Positions 35,870 through 48,922 of a DNA stretch of 64,000 bases are shown here, in pieces. This stretch comes from Eutrigla gurnardus (lineage: Eukaryota > Chordata > Actinopteri > Perciformes > Triglidae). Positions within the stretch are counted from its first letter, which is position 1. Each line of letters opens with the position of its first letter. Below the pieces are notes generated by a model. It did no database searches. It had not been told where the DNA came from and saw only the letters and a program-made list of their open reading frames with translations. The position numbers and the translations under genes are program-made. The stretch is taken from positions 29,522,831 through 29,586,830 of the forward strand of contig OY741266.1 in the NCBI GenBank assembly GCA_963514095.1, read 5' to 3'.

Positions 35870-36150
35870 ATCAAGGAGGTAATGTAACTGGTGATTTGTT
35901 ATGTTTTAAAATACCGTGAAATAAATACAATACAGCACCATTATATACAATAAAATAAACATACGATCAAATATACATTCAAACGCACACAAAAAAAATG
36001 AAGGCTCTATAAAAGCACGCTGGTGGTTTGTGTTCAGTGGGGATGTGTTTTAAAATAGCCTGAAATAAATACAATAGAGAACCATAATATACAATAAAAT
36101 AAACATCTTTTTTTAAAGGGCTCTATAAAAACATGCTAGTGGTTTGTTTT
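35870..36150. repeat. Duplicated AT-rich unit
   Basis: Two partial copies share 'tgaaataaatacaata', 'atacaataaaataaacat', 'ggctctataaaa' and 'gctggtggtttgt' or 'gctagtggtttgt' (near 36003 and 36119). Confidence 0.7.
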
Positions 36151-37237
36151 CTGTCTTGAAATGAATACAAGAAGTACTGTATAGATCCCCTACTTAATTA
36201 AAAGTACTAATACCACAGTGTGAACATACTCCATTGCACGTAAAAGTTCTGCACTCAAAGTTTTGCTCCAGTAAAAGTAAACTTATATATCTATATCTAT
36301 ATCTATCTATATATAAATGCCTTCACCTCGGAGGCCATAGACAGTAAACGCCACCTTTCTGTACTTTGTCCTCACCAAGGGAACAACTAAAACACCCGTT
36401 TGAGGAGAGCAGACATTAAGAGCACGTCTGGCAAGTATTCAGTCTCTATTCCATTGAGGGATGTGAACACCAGTTAAAGGATTTCTGTAACTGACAGACA
36501 ACCAATGAAGGGACTTCAGGACGCTACATTGTGAACGATCTGAGGCTTATTTATAGCGTTTTCTGGTAGACCGAGAAGGAGAGCGTTGCAATAATCAAGG
36601 CTGCTAGTGAAAAAAAGAGCAAGCGAATGTCTTTAAGTGGGTGCTTGGGAGAGAAACGGCTGCACTTTGGCAATATTCACGAGGTGACGACAAGGTGGTT
36701 TTAGCGAGATGACTAATGTGAGCTTCAAAATTCAAATCAGTGTCTCGAGGAAGGTCATTATGGTTTCCTCGAGGCGTGGCGTTCTGTGTCAGGGATTTTA
36801 ATTTTCTCTCTCTGGACTTTTGCTCCAGAGAGAGCTGATTTTCAATTTCCACATACGCTGATTTGGTTTACACATGCAAACAAAAGGAAAATAGTAAATA
36901 ATGACTAAAAAAGAAAGCTCTTTTTTCATTTTTAAAATAAGATATTTCATTTGAGTTTCATTATTTCAATAACTTTTTAGAAATAAGTGACAATGTTGAA
37001 AAAAGAAGAAGAAAAAGGAGAAGTTATCGCTGTTCTGTAAATTAACTAAAGCTGTTTAAAAAAGGCAGTAAATGCAATATTTCCATCTAAGTGGTGGAGA
37101 AGTATAAAGTAGCCGGAAGTAGATCCAATAGGCTACATAATTGAATAGAAAATGACAATATATTAATAGTCATAGTTGTATTGATGTATTTTTAAATATT
37201 AAAATAGTATTTCTGATCTATATTTCTGTTCTTTGTC

Positions 37238-37239
<2 letters not shown>

Positions 37240-37287
<48 letters not shown>
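37240..37287. repeat. (AAT)n microsatellite
   Basis: Pure ATA/AAT tract of about 48 bp. Confidence 0.95.
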
Positions 37288-37799
37288 GCAAAACAATTTC
37301 CTTGTATGTGCCTTTCTCTGGATAATCGTGAATATCGTTACGACTGACTTGAAGTTGAAAAATAGTCTGATTAACAAAATACAGGATACAACAATAAATT
37401 TGAAAAATGTATGTATCCTTTATTTGTTCATCTTATTGTATTGACTTTTTGTATGAATTAAATCAGGTACAGAATATTCAGTAAAAATAATGTATCGAGT
37501 CTTCATTTGTGAACAGATCTAAAGCTCCTAATAAAATACATAAAACTAAAGTTTTGATTCAGATCTCCCTAAAAGACATAAATGAATTATTTCATCTGAA
37601 TAAAACTCTTTAAATCTTTACTTTCAAATAAGATACGGCTGACTGGGTACAATGATGCATACGTAATTAATTTTAAAAATGATTAATTAACAAAAATGGG
37701 TTAGAATGTGTGTCAAATCAACAAAGGGAACTTTAATTTAATGACATGCACGCCAGTGAGTTTTATTGTGAAGGCATTGACCGGATGTTGTTGTTGGTG

Positions 37800-38385
37800 T
37801 GGTGACGCTGCTTTGACGCTCGTGGATGCGGAGCTGCAGTGCGGACAAACAGGCTGGAGCCGGAGAACCTGACACCCACAGACCGCGTCTGACAGCCGGC
37901 CCGGGTCAGCCTCACACGGGGTTCTGGATCTGGTTTTTGTCCCGGGTTTGACTCCCGGATTCGGTCCGACAGGAGGAGGATCATTGCATCCTCCCATCCT
38001 CCTCCTCCTCCTCCTCCTCCTCCTCCTCGTTTGCAGCAGCAGCGGAGAACCGGAGGAGGACCCGGACCCGGACAGCAGGTTTTTAATGCTCCTGGACTCT
38101 GAGGGGGGAATCATTTCTTCTTTCTGGACTCGGTCCCGATCCCGGTCCTGCAGCGGGTCTGCACTGCACTGGACGGCCGGTCTGAGGACGGAGCCGGACG
38201 GGTTGATATCAGGGACTGTTAGAGGAGAAATCAATGGTGGTTTAGTCCTGCGGGAGTCTGAGGCCCAAACCCCGGCCCCCCTTCAGAGGAACGGTGGGTT
38301 TTCTGGACCAGGACGTTTTGTGCCGAAATAAAATCCCAGATGAAGATTCCCAAAAGGCGGAAAAGGAGCGGACGGTGCGCCAGGT
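37800..38385 (+). promoter_or_regulatory. GC- and CpG-rich block, possible ttbk1 promoter/first exon
   Basis: This is the most GC-rich stretch of the interval, with many CpG dinucleotides, a CTC trinucleotide run (37995-38030) and a cggtgcgccag|gtaggc donor-like site near 38382. ttbk1 coding sequence begins in an internal exon preceded by an acceptor at 42922, so a noncoding first exon must lie upstream. This block is the best candidate by composition. Evidence is indirect. Confidence 0.3.
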
Positions 38386-38425
38386 AGGCCTGATCCGGAC
38401 CATGTCTGGCCTGGACTACAGAGAT

Positions 38426-38426
<1 letters not shown>

Positions 38427-38468
<42 letters not shown>

Positions 38469-38472
38469 TGTG
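38427..38472. repeat. (GT)n microsatellite
   Basis: GT tract with one CGCG interruption at its right end. Confidence 0.93.
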
Positions 38473-38745
38473 TCCCGCAGTGATGCATTAACGGAAGTGA
38501 ATGTATTGATCCGTTTCGGAGACGTTTGATAAGAATGTGGCCTGATGATCATGTGGACCAGGGCTGATCCGGGTCGTGTCTCTGTATTGATCTCTGATTC
38601 ATAACTCGGGTGAGTCCGGGCCAGATTTATTGATCAGCAGGATGTGATGATGCGCATGCGCAAAGAGCACCCATGACTGTGCACTGCAGAGGAAGGATTG
38701 AATATGGGTGATGCGGAGAGGGAGAAAGGAGGGGGGGAGGGCTCG

Positions 38746-38747
<2 letters not shown>

Positions 38748-38828
<81 letters not shown>
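38748..38828. repeat. (GT)n microsatellite
   Basis: Pure GT tract of about 80 bp. Confidence 0.97.
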
Positions 38829-38829
<1 letters not shown>

Positions 38830-39658
38830 AGAACATTAATTCATTTAATTCTATTATTAAATAAATATCTACTTTTAGCAGAGCGACAGATATGATGTAA
38901 GGAAGGTTAAATGTGCAGAATCACAGTGTGAGATACGGAAAGCCTTTTGTGCCAAAATCACGACAAACAATCATGACAGAAAATGACAGAAAATAACAAA
39001 ATAGATCAACATTTACAAACTCAGAAAAACGCCAAAAGAAAAAGTCAAATCATTTAACTTTTATATTAGTTTTTTGACAGGAAATGTTGTTTTTCTGTTT
39101 CATTATTCATTAACACTTTTACATTGCATTTTTAGTCGTTAATTAAAGCAATTAATGAAATCAAATATTTATTGTTGCTATAAAGCAGAGCGACAACGAT
39201 TTGATGTTAAATATGCAGATTCACAATCTGATATATGGAACAACTTTTGTGCCAAACTTCAACTTTTACAATCTTCAGATAAATATTCATGTTAAAAAAT
39301 GAAGTTCCTTAAAATAAAGAGCATCATTTAAACTTATTTTATGTATTTATTTGTTTTGTACAGATTTTACCGATTGTTGTTATTTTTAAGTTTGTGTTTT
39401 GTATGACATCAAATAAGATATTCGTTAGCTTTAGGGTTGTAGCACAGATAGTTTCTCACTAATATCTTGCTTAATAAGTAATACAACGATACAGTTTGAC
39501 TTATTTTGCATTTAACGACATCAAACTGATACGTCCTGTTAGCGGTAGAGCTAACCAGATGGACATTTATTCATTCATACAGCATGTTCCCAGCTGGCTA
39601 GCGCGTTAGCGGTTAGCTCAGCAGCTCAACAACGAACCCTTTGACGAGACAAAGCAGC

Positions 39659-39660
<2 letters not shown>

Positions 39661-39756
<96 letters not shown>
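39661..39756. repeat. (GATA)n microsatellite
   Basis: Pure GATA tract of about 95 bp. Confidence 0.97.
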
Positions 39757-39947
39757 TTTCTCAGTGTTTTGGTGAATGTGGCTTCATGTGGGAATGTTGA
39801 AAAACAGCTGATCTTCGATGATTTCTGCCGTTTGAGGAGCTGCTGTTGCTCTTTAACCTATACGAAGGGCCTTGTCCTTCTATGCTCCGCCCCCTTCCCC
39901 CTTGTGATGTCACTGTTCTGAGCCTGTGTGTGCAGGTATGAGGGCTG

Positions 39948-39979
<32 letters not shown>

Positions 39980-42429
39980 ACCACCACCACCACCACCAAC
40001 CTACCCCTGGTTAACTGTGCCCTCTGTTTTGGCTCGTAGGCTAACACAGGAACAGGAAGGGTTTTGTCCCGCTCAGGATTTGTTGTAAGCCGTCAGGTTT
40101 TCCGGGAGCTCAGAACTATGGTGAGCTCTGACTGACTTCATCAGATCAAAAAAACTGGAATGATGCAAACCCGGCTTCTGGCAGAGCACCCCCCCCCCCC
40201 CTCCCCCTCCCCCCTCCCTCCTCCAACCCCGCCCTCCAGGTTACTGACTCGTAGGTGAAGAAGCAGATGAAGAAGAAGAAGAAGAAGAGCAGACGGAGGT
40301 TTGATGGTAGAGAATGTGTCAGTCAGGATGTTTCACTCTGATCTGCTGCTGAGACGCTGCTGGACCTCACAGTTTCTCTCCGTACTCTCTATTCTACGTA
40401 CTGTGTGTTAATATACAAAATATGTGTGTTATAATACAACATAATACAGTACAACATACCGTAAAATACTTTACAATAAGCTATTATAATATGAAACTAT
40501 GCCATTAGCCAGTATTCTAGTACATATTATACTATGAAGTATGTATTATACTATAGTTTAATATATACTGAACTACACTATCATGCTGTACTTTTTAAAA
40601 ATAATATCCATATATATATATAAAACAAAATAAAATCATTCAAGTTCGAGGAGGGAAGCTAAGCTAATAACATGCTAACCTTTATTATGCTATACTACTA
40701 TGCTTGTGTACAAATACTATATGATACTACTCTACTCTTCTATATAACCATATCATACATTGATATTTTTTATCATACATTACTAACCCATATTTTGCTA
40801 TACAATATGACACTTAACTCATCTATATATTCTATTGATATACACTACATCCGTTGTGATTGGTCCAGAGAAACTCTGTGGTCCCGCCCCTCCCCAGCCA
40901 GTTGAAGGCCTGCAGCAGGTTTCACTACATCTCCAGTGTTACAGTGACTCCCCAGCTGCTGGTCGCTGGTCAGCTGACGATGACGACGATGAGTGCGCTG
41001 CAGCTGTGCTGCTGTTTGAAACACAGCTGTATCACTGCAGGTGCAGCGAAGCCTCCCCCCCCCTTACCCCCCCAATCCCCCACCTTCCCAGTCCGTCCAG
41101 TCCACCGTCAGAGCTGGCCTGACTGAAAAAAAAAAACCAGCGGACACTCTCCATTATATCCGCAGTCCGCCTGAGCTCTGCATGCACCGACGACGGCCCG
41201 TGGCATTGCATGCAGAACATGCATGGGTCTTTTTTGGGGGACTGACATGCATCACTTTGAACCTGAAAATTGGCCCCCAATGAGTCCGTTGAATACATGA
41301 ATCTCAGCTCAGGTCGACCGCCGACAGACGGGTGATGCTCAGTGAGATGATGATGAACGGGGGTCCACATCCTCCACCAACGTGTCCATACTCAGAGTTC
41401 ATGGTTCATAAGCAGGTCTGCTAGCATCCGCCCTCGACACAAATACGTAATATATAGGACTTTAGTTTTCCCTGTAGGCCGCCCTCTCAGGCTCAGCCCG
41501 CTGCCTTCTACTCAAATCTCAGAAAATCCTTTCTAACCTTTCGACACAAACTCGTCTTAACAGCTTACCAGTCGCACTGTTTCATTTATCAAGCTTGTGT
41601 GGAGCGGCCCGCTACCTTCCAGGCAAAATTCGGGGCAACAAAAAGACCCGGGTTCAACACCACAAATTGCTTCTTTGATTAAATAAAATTATTTGTCACC
41701 ACGTTTCAGAATTAATCTGGCGCCCCCTTCAGGAAGGAGAAGACACAACAGCAGTGCTTCTTTAGAAGATGTCATTTCAAAAGTAATTTTTCCAGGAAAA
41801 TAACGTTTTTCAGGATTTCACAGGTTTTGATACTCGATGCTAACGATTCACTTAAACGGTTCAGCACCGAGCGCTTATCACTATCAGTAATTATTCACTT
41901 AAATTTCTTGTCGCAATGACAAAATGTATTTTTTAATACATCAGGCACTCACATTTTTCTTGTGACAATATTATCACAATAATGGAAATTAACTCATAAA
42001 TTTGCCACTTTATTTCTCTGAGTACTGCCCCCCCCCCCCCCCTCTCTTGGCTCGGTTTTCTTTTCTTTATTTCCTACAGTTGCCCAAATACGCCGTCGTA
42101 TATATATTGTCCCATCCCTATTTCAAACTTTAGTGGAATCATCTTTTTCCTCTCTGAGAGTCAGAAGTTCATAATGCTACCACTCTTATGTCTATATGGT
42201 GAATGCGAAGTTAGCTTAGCTTAGCATAAAGACCAGGGAAAAAGCCGAAGTGTTGTGGTTTTACTGGGCTTTTGTTTCCTGGAGTTTAACCTCTGAACTG
42301 GTAACTGGTCACATGAAGCCCATTGCTTTTACACTTAAGGTGGACTTTGTTACCATCAGACTAACTGTCTCCAGCCTTTATGCTAAGCTAAGCTAACCAG
42401 CTGGCTGGCTGTATCTTCTCCTGAGAGTG

Positions 42430-42430
42430 G

Positions 42431-42486
<56 letters not shown>
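42430..42486. repeat. (AAT)n microsatellite
   Basis: Pure AAT tract of about 56 bp, just downstream of a 'gctaagctaagctaaccagc' string that recurs at about 6.6 and 54.9 kb. Confidence 0.95.
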
Positions 42487-42488
<2 letters not shown>

Positions 42489-42973
42489 GGTTGTTAATGC
42501 CAGTCGTGTAGTTCAGGAGGATCATGCTGGGATGCGTTCCCAGGTCGTTAGTTGAGATGGTCCATTAGGAACCAGCCCATGGGGATCTCTAAGGAGCCAT
42601 CAGGATGAGAGCAGAGTGTCCGGCTGCTTCCTCTTCACATATGATATTTGCTCCAGTTATTGCAAATACCATCACACTCCCAAAAACCCCAACCCTTAAC
42701 CCCCCACCCCCACCCCCTCCCCACCGGCCTGTAGCCTGATCCAGCTGAAGAATGGCTTCTCATGGCAGCCAGCCATCTCTAATGCCTGTTGGACTGCTGT
42801 GACTGTGTCGGCGCAGGGCTGTGGTTACACTGGGAGCCTCCCAGTGCCGAGACGATGTGTTTAATATACTGACTGTTCTGCCTTCCCTCTCTCCTCCCTC
42901 CCCTTCTCCCCCCCACCTACAGATAAATGGCTCTTTTAAGCTGGGAGCTGCTCGTGTTCTGTCTGGCTGGCAG

Positions 42974-44101
42974 ATGCAGTGCCTAGTCCCCGGCCTCCAG
43001 GACAACGCCAACATGAACGGGACGTCCGAGCAGGCCGACATCCTGCCGCCGAACTGCATGGTCAAGGACCGATGGAAAGTGGTGAGTCAGGAAGTCAGGA
43101 CCCCCCCCCCTCAACACAGCTTTAACAGCTTTGTTTTCAGACACAATCCTCGGTGTATTCCTTTAAATGCATCAGTAATCACTGTTGACCGCAGGTGCAA
43201 TGATTACATTGTGTGTCACAATCACACAGGTGAAATTAATTCATGCATGGCATTTGTTTCGGGCTATGAAAGACATTTGCAAATTATTCCAACTTTATGG
43301 GTGACCCTGTGTAGCCTATCTACATTTTTTATATATTTATTTTAAAATTGTTCGGCTATACATTTTTTGTTTTTCTACTTTCTGATATACTTTTGTTACA
43401 TAAACAGGACAATGGATAATAATGTAGGGAAGCAAAATACCTTATTTTCTATTTTTACTAAAATAATAATAAATAATAATAATTTTAAATATGCTGTGTA
43501 GTTCCATTGATGAATAAAAGTCAGCAACATTATCTCATGTTTTGACTTTTAGTATTTTGTGCCGCGTTGCTGCATCCAGCAAGAACTCAAAACTCTACTT
43601 GGCGGTGCGTTCGAGGACCCTCGACATAGTCGGCTGCTAAAATCATTGAAATCACAAGCTGTTATTTTGAAGAAGATTGAAATCCAGAACATTCAATGTA
43701 AAATTGATGACGTTCAGCAGCTTGAATCCAAACTCTCACGTGTTGAAGCAGCGTTCAACACCAACGGGGAGTTTTTAAAACGCTCTCATCTCCATCACCG
43801 CTTGAACGCTACCCACCTCAGACTCAAAAACAACGGTTATGAAACAACGAACTGTGATGGATTATCAGGTGCCTTACCAAATAGAAACGGATATGTGTTT
43901 ATAATTCATATTAAAACCACGGCTGCGATCTTCTCGGCTTCCTTTGGTGTCCGAAATAAGAAGTTATATAATGCAGCTCCTGTCTCAGCCAATCAGGTCG
44001 CAGCGTGAGGGCCTGCAGGCTGTTTGCACTTCAGTGATCAATTTAATGTTGAATCACTGAACCGACAAGGTCCAACATGCACACACACACAAACACACAC
44101 A

Positions 44102-44135
<34 letters not shown>

Positions 44136-47100
44136 GAGACAGAGAGAGAGAGAGAGAGGAAGGTAGGAAATAAAAGGAACAGAGGATAAATATAAGAATA
44201 ATGGGGAAAAGATTTATTGTTTCATGGTTAAATTTAAAAAATCTTAAAATTCTAACTCACTTTTGTTATCAATGTGTTTCTTTGTGAGATGCAGCTGGAA
44301 AAGTGAAGTAAAGATCAAATGAGTGGAGGAGAGATATAAGGAAAACGGGGATTTAAAAATAAAAAAAGAACGATAATCAAGAAGTGTATAAAGATGGAAA
44401 ATGTTTAGGAGAATACAAAGAGGAAAAGAACAAAGAAAAGAGAAAAGATGTTTTTTTTAATTCGATGAAACTCTTGTAGCCCCAGTTTTTAATGCTGTAA
44501 CACTGAGATTAAAAGACTGACCCAACTGACCCCGAGTCTGTCCTGCGTCCCAGCTGAAGAAGATCGGTGGAGGCGGGTTCGGGGAGATCTACGAGGCCTT
44601 GGACCTGCTGACGCGGGAGAACGTGGCGCTGAAGGTGGAGTCGGCCCAGCAGCCCAAACAGGTGCTGAAGATGGAGGTGGCGGTGCTGAAGAAGCTGCAG
44701 GGTGAGACACCTGGACATTGTGTTGCATTACAATATTTTTTACAGTTTGTCAGATTTTGCGTTGCATTTGCATATTTTGTACAGTGTGTCAGATGTTGTG
44801 TTGCGTTTTAATATTTTTTACAGTGTGTCAGATGTTGTGTTGCATTTGGATATTTTTTACAGTGTGTCAGATGTTGTGTTGCATTTTAATATTTTTTACA
44901 GTGTGTCAGATGTTGTGTTGCATTTTGATATTTTTTACAGTGTGTCAGATGTTGTGTTGCATTTTAATATTTTTTACAGTGTGTCAGATGTTGTGTTGCA
45001 TTTTGATATTTTTTACAGTGTGTCAGATGTTGTGTTGCATTTTGGATATTTTTTACAGTGTGTCAGATGTTGTGTTGCATTTTAATATTTTTTACAGCGT
45101 GTCAGATGTTGCGTTGCATTAGAATCTTTTTTTACAGCTTGTCAGATCATTTTTTTACAGTGTGATTAACCCTCTGCTCTGGTCTTTTCGTCTTCCAGGT
45201 AAAAATCACGTCTGTAAGTTTATTGGCTGCGGGAGAAACGACAAATTCAACTACGTGGTCATGCAGCTTCAGGTGAGTCCGAACGTGTTCGACCACACAC
45301 TGAAGGCTACATGGGCCTATTGAGGCTTTTATTGTGAAGGATATAAATACAGCCTCGACAGAGATGGATTAGGTTGTTTCTATAAAGTGAACAATGGTTT
45401 AACTTTCTAAAAGCAGTGAGGTGCCACCGCAGTGGTGGCGGATTGTTTACCTCCCACTGTAGTTGCTCTCCATGCTGTCACTAAGCAACCGTCCCCGTGT
45501 TGTTGCAGGGGCGTAATCTAGCCGACCTGCGGAGGAGCCAGCCCAGAGGGACCTTCACCATGAGCACCACCTTGCGGCTCGGGAAGCAGATCCTGGAGTC
45601 CATCGAAGCCATCCACTCGGTGGGCTTCCTGCACCGGGACATCAAACCGGTACGATGGAAACCAGTTCTCTCACTCTCTAGTCTATCTGTCTCTAAAGGT
45701 CCTTGAAGGCAACAACAACGTGCTTCCTTAAAGGTCCTTAAGGAAGCACATTGTTATCTCCTGTGGTTTCATGTGTGACGTCGGGCTCGATTTGAAGCTT
45801 TTGATTGAAAGTCAATCTAAGGAAACTGTGATCTTATTTAACTGGATAGTTAGTTTGGAGATTTTGCTGTATTTAAATGCAACAAAGAGGCAAAAACCTT
45901 CCAGACTGATGAATGTTTGGAGTGATAATCTGAAGCACTAATATTAAGGTTTAAGAAACAACCATTTTCATTATTATTCAGATGGATGCCCTATCGCTAC
46001 CTTCGTCAAAATGAATTAATAAAAAAATCAAGTTCAAATTAAAAAAAAAAAAACTGGAAAAAAAGAAACAAAAATTACAGAATCATGGTGTAAAGGCTTT
46101 ATATTTATGTAATTTACTGCTGTGTTTAAAAAGAGCTCAAATATTATACAATCTGTGGTAATAATACAATTAATTGTAACAATAATATTAATTAAAACTA
46201 AACAATATTATTATTATTGTTATTATTATTATTATTATTAAAAATAAATACAAAATAACATTCCCTTTGATATAAATGAAGTTCACAATAAAAATCACAG
46301 GTCTGCAGGTTAAAAGTGGTCGACAATTTTGATAATAACTTGAACAAAGTTGTTTTATTGGTATTTAGGTTTCTATCAGTGTAGTATATGAATGATGGGC
46401 ATTTTAAAACTGAGCTGCAAACAGGAAAAGCAGCCGGTAAAAGTGAGGACAGACGAGAATGTTCATGGCGAATAGATTTGCATATTAATGAGGCGGCGCT
46501 GGAACAAAAGCTGGAGGACAAACAGAGATGAGGAAGGTCAGAGGAAGAAGAAACAGTCTGCTCAGCCTCACCGCCGTCATGCTCATATTTAGTGTAATCC
46601 AGTTCAGGACTAGCATCAGGATCAGGACTCACCTGAGTTTGGACTCCAGTCACACAAGAGTAACATTTAAACAGAAAACAACAGCAAAATTACCCAGAAC
46701 AAGACATTCCTACTACAAACTATCAGCTTTTTAAGGCAACGAAAGATGGTAACACTGAGTTGCACACCATATTTCGAACCCTGCTCGAGATGGATTTTGT
46801 ATCTCTTGACCGGCTGTGAACCGTTTCCCCAGTGAGCTGATGTTTTTCTCTCTTGTTTCGTTTCTGCAGTCGAACTTTGCGATGGGCCGGCTTCCCTCCA
46901 CCTACAGGAAGTGCTACATGCTAGACTTTGGTCTGGCGCGGCAATACACCAACACCACCGGAGAGGTCCGACCGGTAAGAAACGTCCTCGGCAGCAGCGA
47001 GGCGGCCGGAAAAACATTTCTCTGACACTTACATTCCTAAAACTCTGCTTCATATGAGAGACATTATTTCCAGACGTGGATTCCCTTGTTGTTTTGTATG

Positions 47101-48875
47101 TCTGTACAACAACAGATGAACGTTTAGAAATAATACAAATATAATTGTCATGATGTTTTTCCTCATCTCATCTCATAGTCTACCAATTATCCGGTAATGT
47201 TTTTACTTTTAAACTTTCAAATTATGAGCCGACTTATCATGATAATGTGTTTGTAATGTATACTTTTGTTTTCGGTACCAGCATTTAAAAAAAGTGTCTT
47301 TAGAAGTCATAGATGTTCCATGTTAAATTACACTTATGAACTATAAGAACATCTTATGTTCTGGAATAAAATACAGAATAATAGAAAAAGAAAAGTAACA
47401 TTAAATTACTGATTTATATTTTCACCCCCATGAGATGAAAGCCGATCTTATATGTATGATTTTGTAATTATTTTAATTATAGGTATAATTTAAAGTGAAT
47501 GAAGATGAAGAGAGAATTAACATTATGAGAAATTAGTTAAACATATGATTGGTATCTCATTCTGAAATTTCTAGAAAAAGAAATACAATAAATACATGTT
47601 TTTGTTTGTTGTTGTTTGAAGCACGACTTGTCTTCCATACTAAATGCAAACTGTCTATTTTCCTCTGATTTGTTTTGTGATTCAATTTTAAGCTGCTTTG
47701 AAAAATTAAACTGAGTTATGAAAAAAGGCAGACAGACAGGGTGTGTTTGCTGCATTGCAGCACATTAGTTCAATAGATCATGGAGACTGTTAGTCTGTGG
47801 TGTCTGTTAGAGGCCTGATGTTCTGCATGTGTGTGTGATTCATAGTGATCAATAAGGACTGATTAGATATTATTGGTTAAGATGGTATTCAAGCTGCAGT
47901 TTGATTTTTATGCTTGAGGGGATTTTCTACATTTGCTAGCTTGAATGGAAAAAGGCTTTTATTGTGAAAGGTCTGACATAGATGTTTTGATTGGTGGTCA
48001 GTCAGTCAGCCCTCAGGTCTGCTGGTTTTTGTAGTTTCACAGCCTCTGTTGGCTTCTCTCTTCTTCTCTGATTCATTTATGACGTCTCTCGATCAGACTG
48101 AACCCTGAGATATTTTTAGATCAGCGTCAGCCACTTCCATTTACTGTCAACCTCCTCGTCTTCATCCTCTCCTCTTCCTCTTCTCCCTCCTTCTCTCCTC
48201 TACTCCTCTTCCTCTTCTCCCTCCTTCTCTCCTTTAGTCTATCCTCCTCTTCCTCCTCACATGCATACTTGTTTCTTCCTCTTCACTCTTGTTTCCTCTC
48301 CCCCTCCCCGCCTCCTCCTCCTCTCCTCTCCTCTCCTCTCCTCTTCCTCTTCTCCCTCCTTCTCTCATCTACTCCTCTTCTCCCTCCTTCTCTTCTCTAC
48401 TCCTCTATCCTCCTCTTCCTCCTCACATGCATTCTTGTTTCTTCCTCTTCACTCTTGTTTCCTCTCCCCCTCCTCGCCTCCTCCTCTTTCTCTTCCTCCT
48501 CTTAGTCCTGCTTCTCACTTCCTGTCTTGTGTCTCTCTCTCCACTCTTGTTAACCCTCAACTTCTCCTCTTCCTCACTTCCTGTCTTTTTCTTCCTCCCC
48601 ACTCTTATTACCTCTACCCTCCTCCTCCTCCTCCTCCTCCTCCTGCAGTGTTGTGTTGCCTCTGTTGCAGCAGTGAGATGAATATTTGATGCTTTTGCAT
48701 GCGTCAGTGGGCGAGAGACCTGAGGCTCTCTCTCTCTCTCTCTCCAGCTGAGTCAGCTTCTGTCCAATGATCTGAGAGGATTGCCCCCCCACCTTGTTCT
48801 ACCCTCCCCCACCCTTCATCCCACTGCCTCTCCTCTTCCTCTCCTTCCATCTCATCCCTCCATCATCTCTCAGCA

Positions 48876-48922
<47 letters not shown>

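Larger units (their letters stand above)
33527..42922. other. Long interval between tpcn3 and ttbk1 coding regions
   Basis: No named gene. It starts with tpcn3 3' UTR (AATAAA at 33942-33947 is one possible signal). It includes degenerate tandem repeats at 34.6-35.04 kb, exon-like open segments near 35.06-35.33 kb, duplicated AT-rich units at 35.87-36.15 kb, a GC-rich block at 37.8-38.4 kb, GATA and GT tracts, and pyrimidine-rich stretches (39.95-40.0, 40.19-40.22, 42.01-42.05 kb). Part is probably ttbk1 5' intron. Confidence 0.5.

Noticed and set aside
40835..41370. Overlapping open frames with poly-Pro and poly-Asp
   Set aside because: Low-complexity C runs and GAC repeats; no family or consistent splice borders.
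44702..45122. Plus-strand open frames of 127-134 codons after ttbk1 exon 2
   Set aside because: Products of the 39-bp tandem repeat (13-residue peptide repeats) in an intron whose flanking exons join cleanly.
48261..48689. Ser/Leu/Pro-rich plus-strand frames
   Set aside because: Translations of a polypyrimidine tract in ttbk1 intron 5; no splice or homology support.
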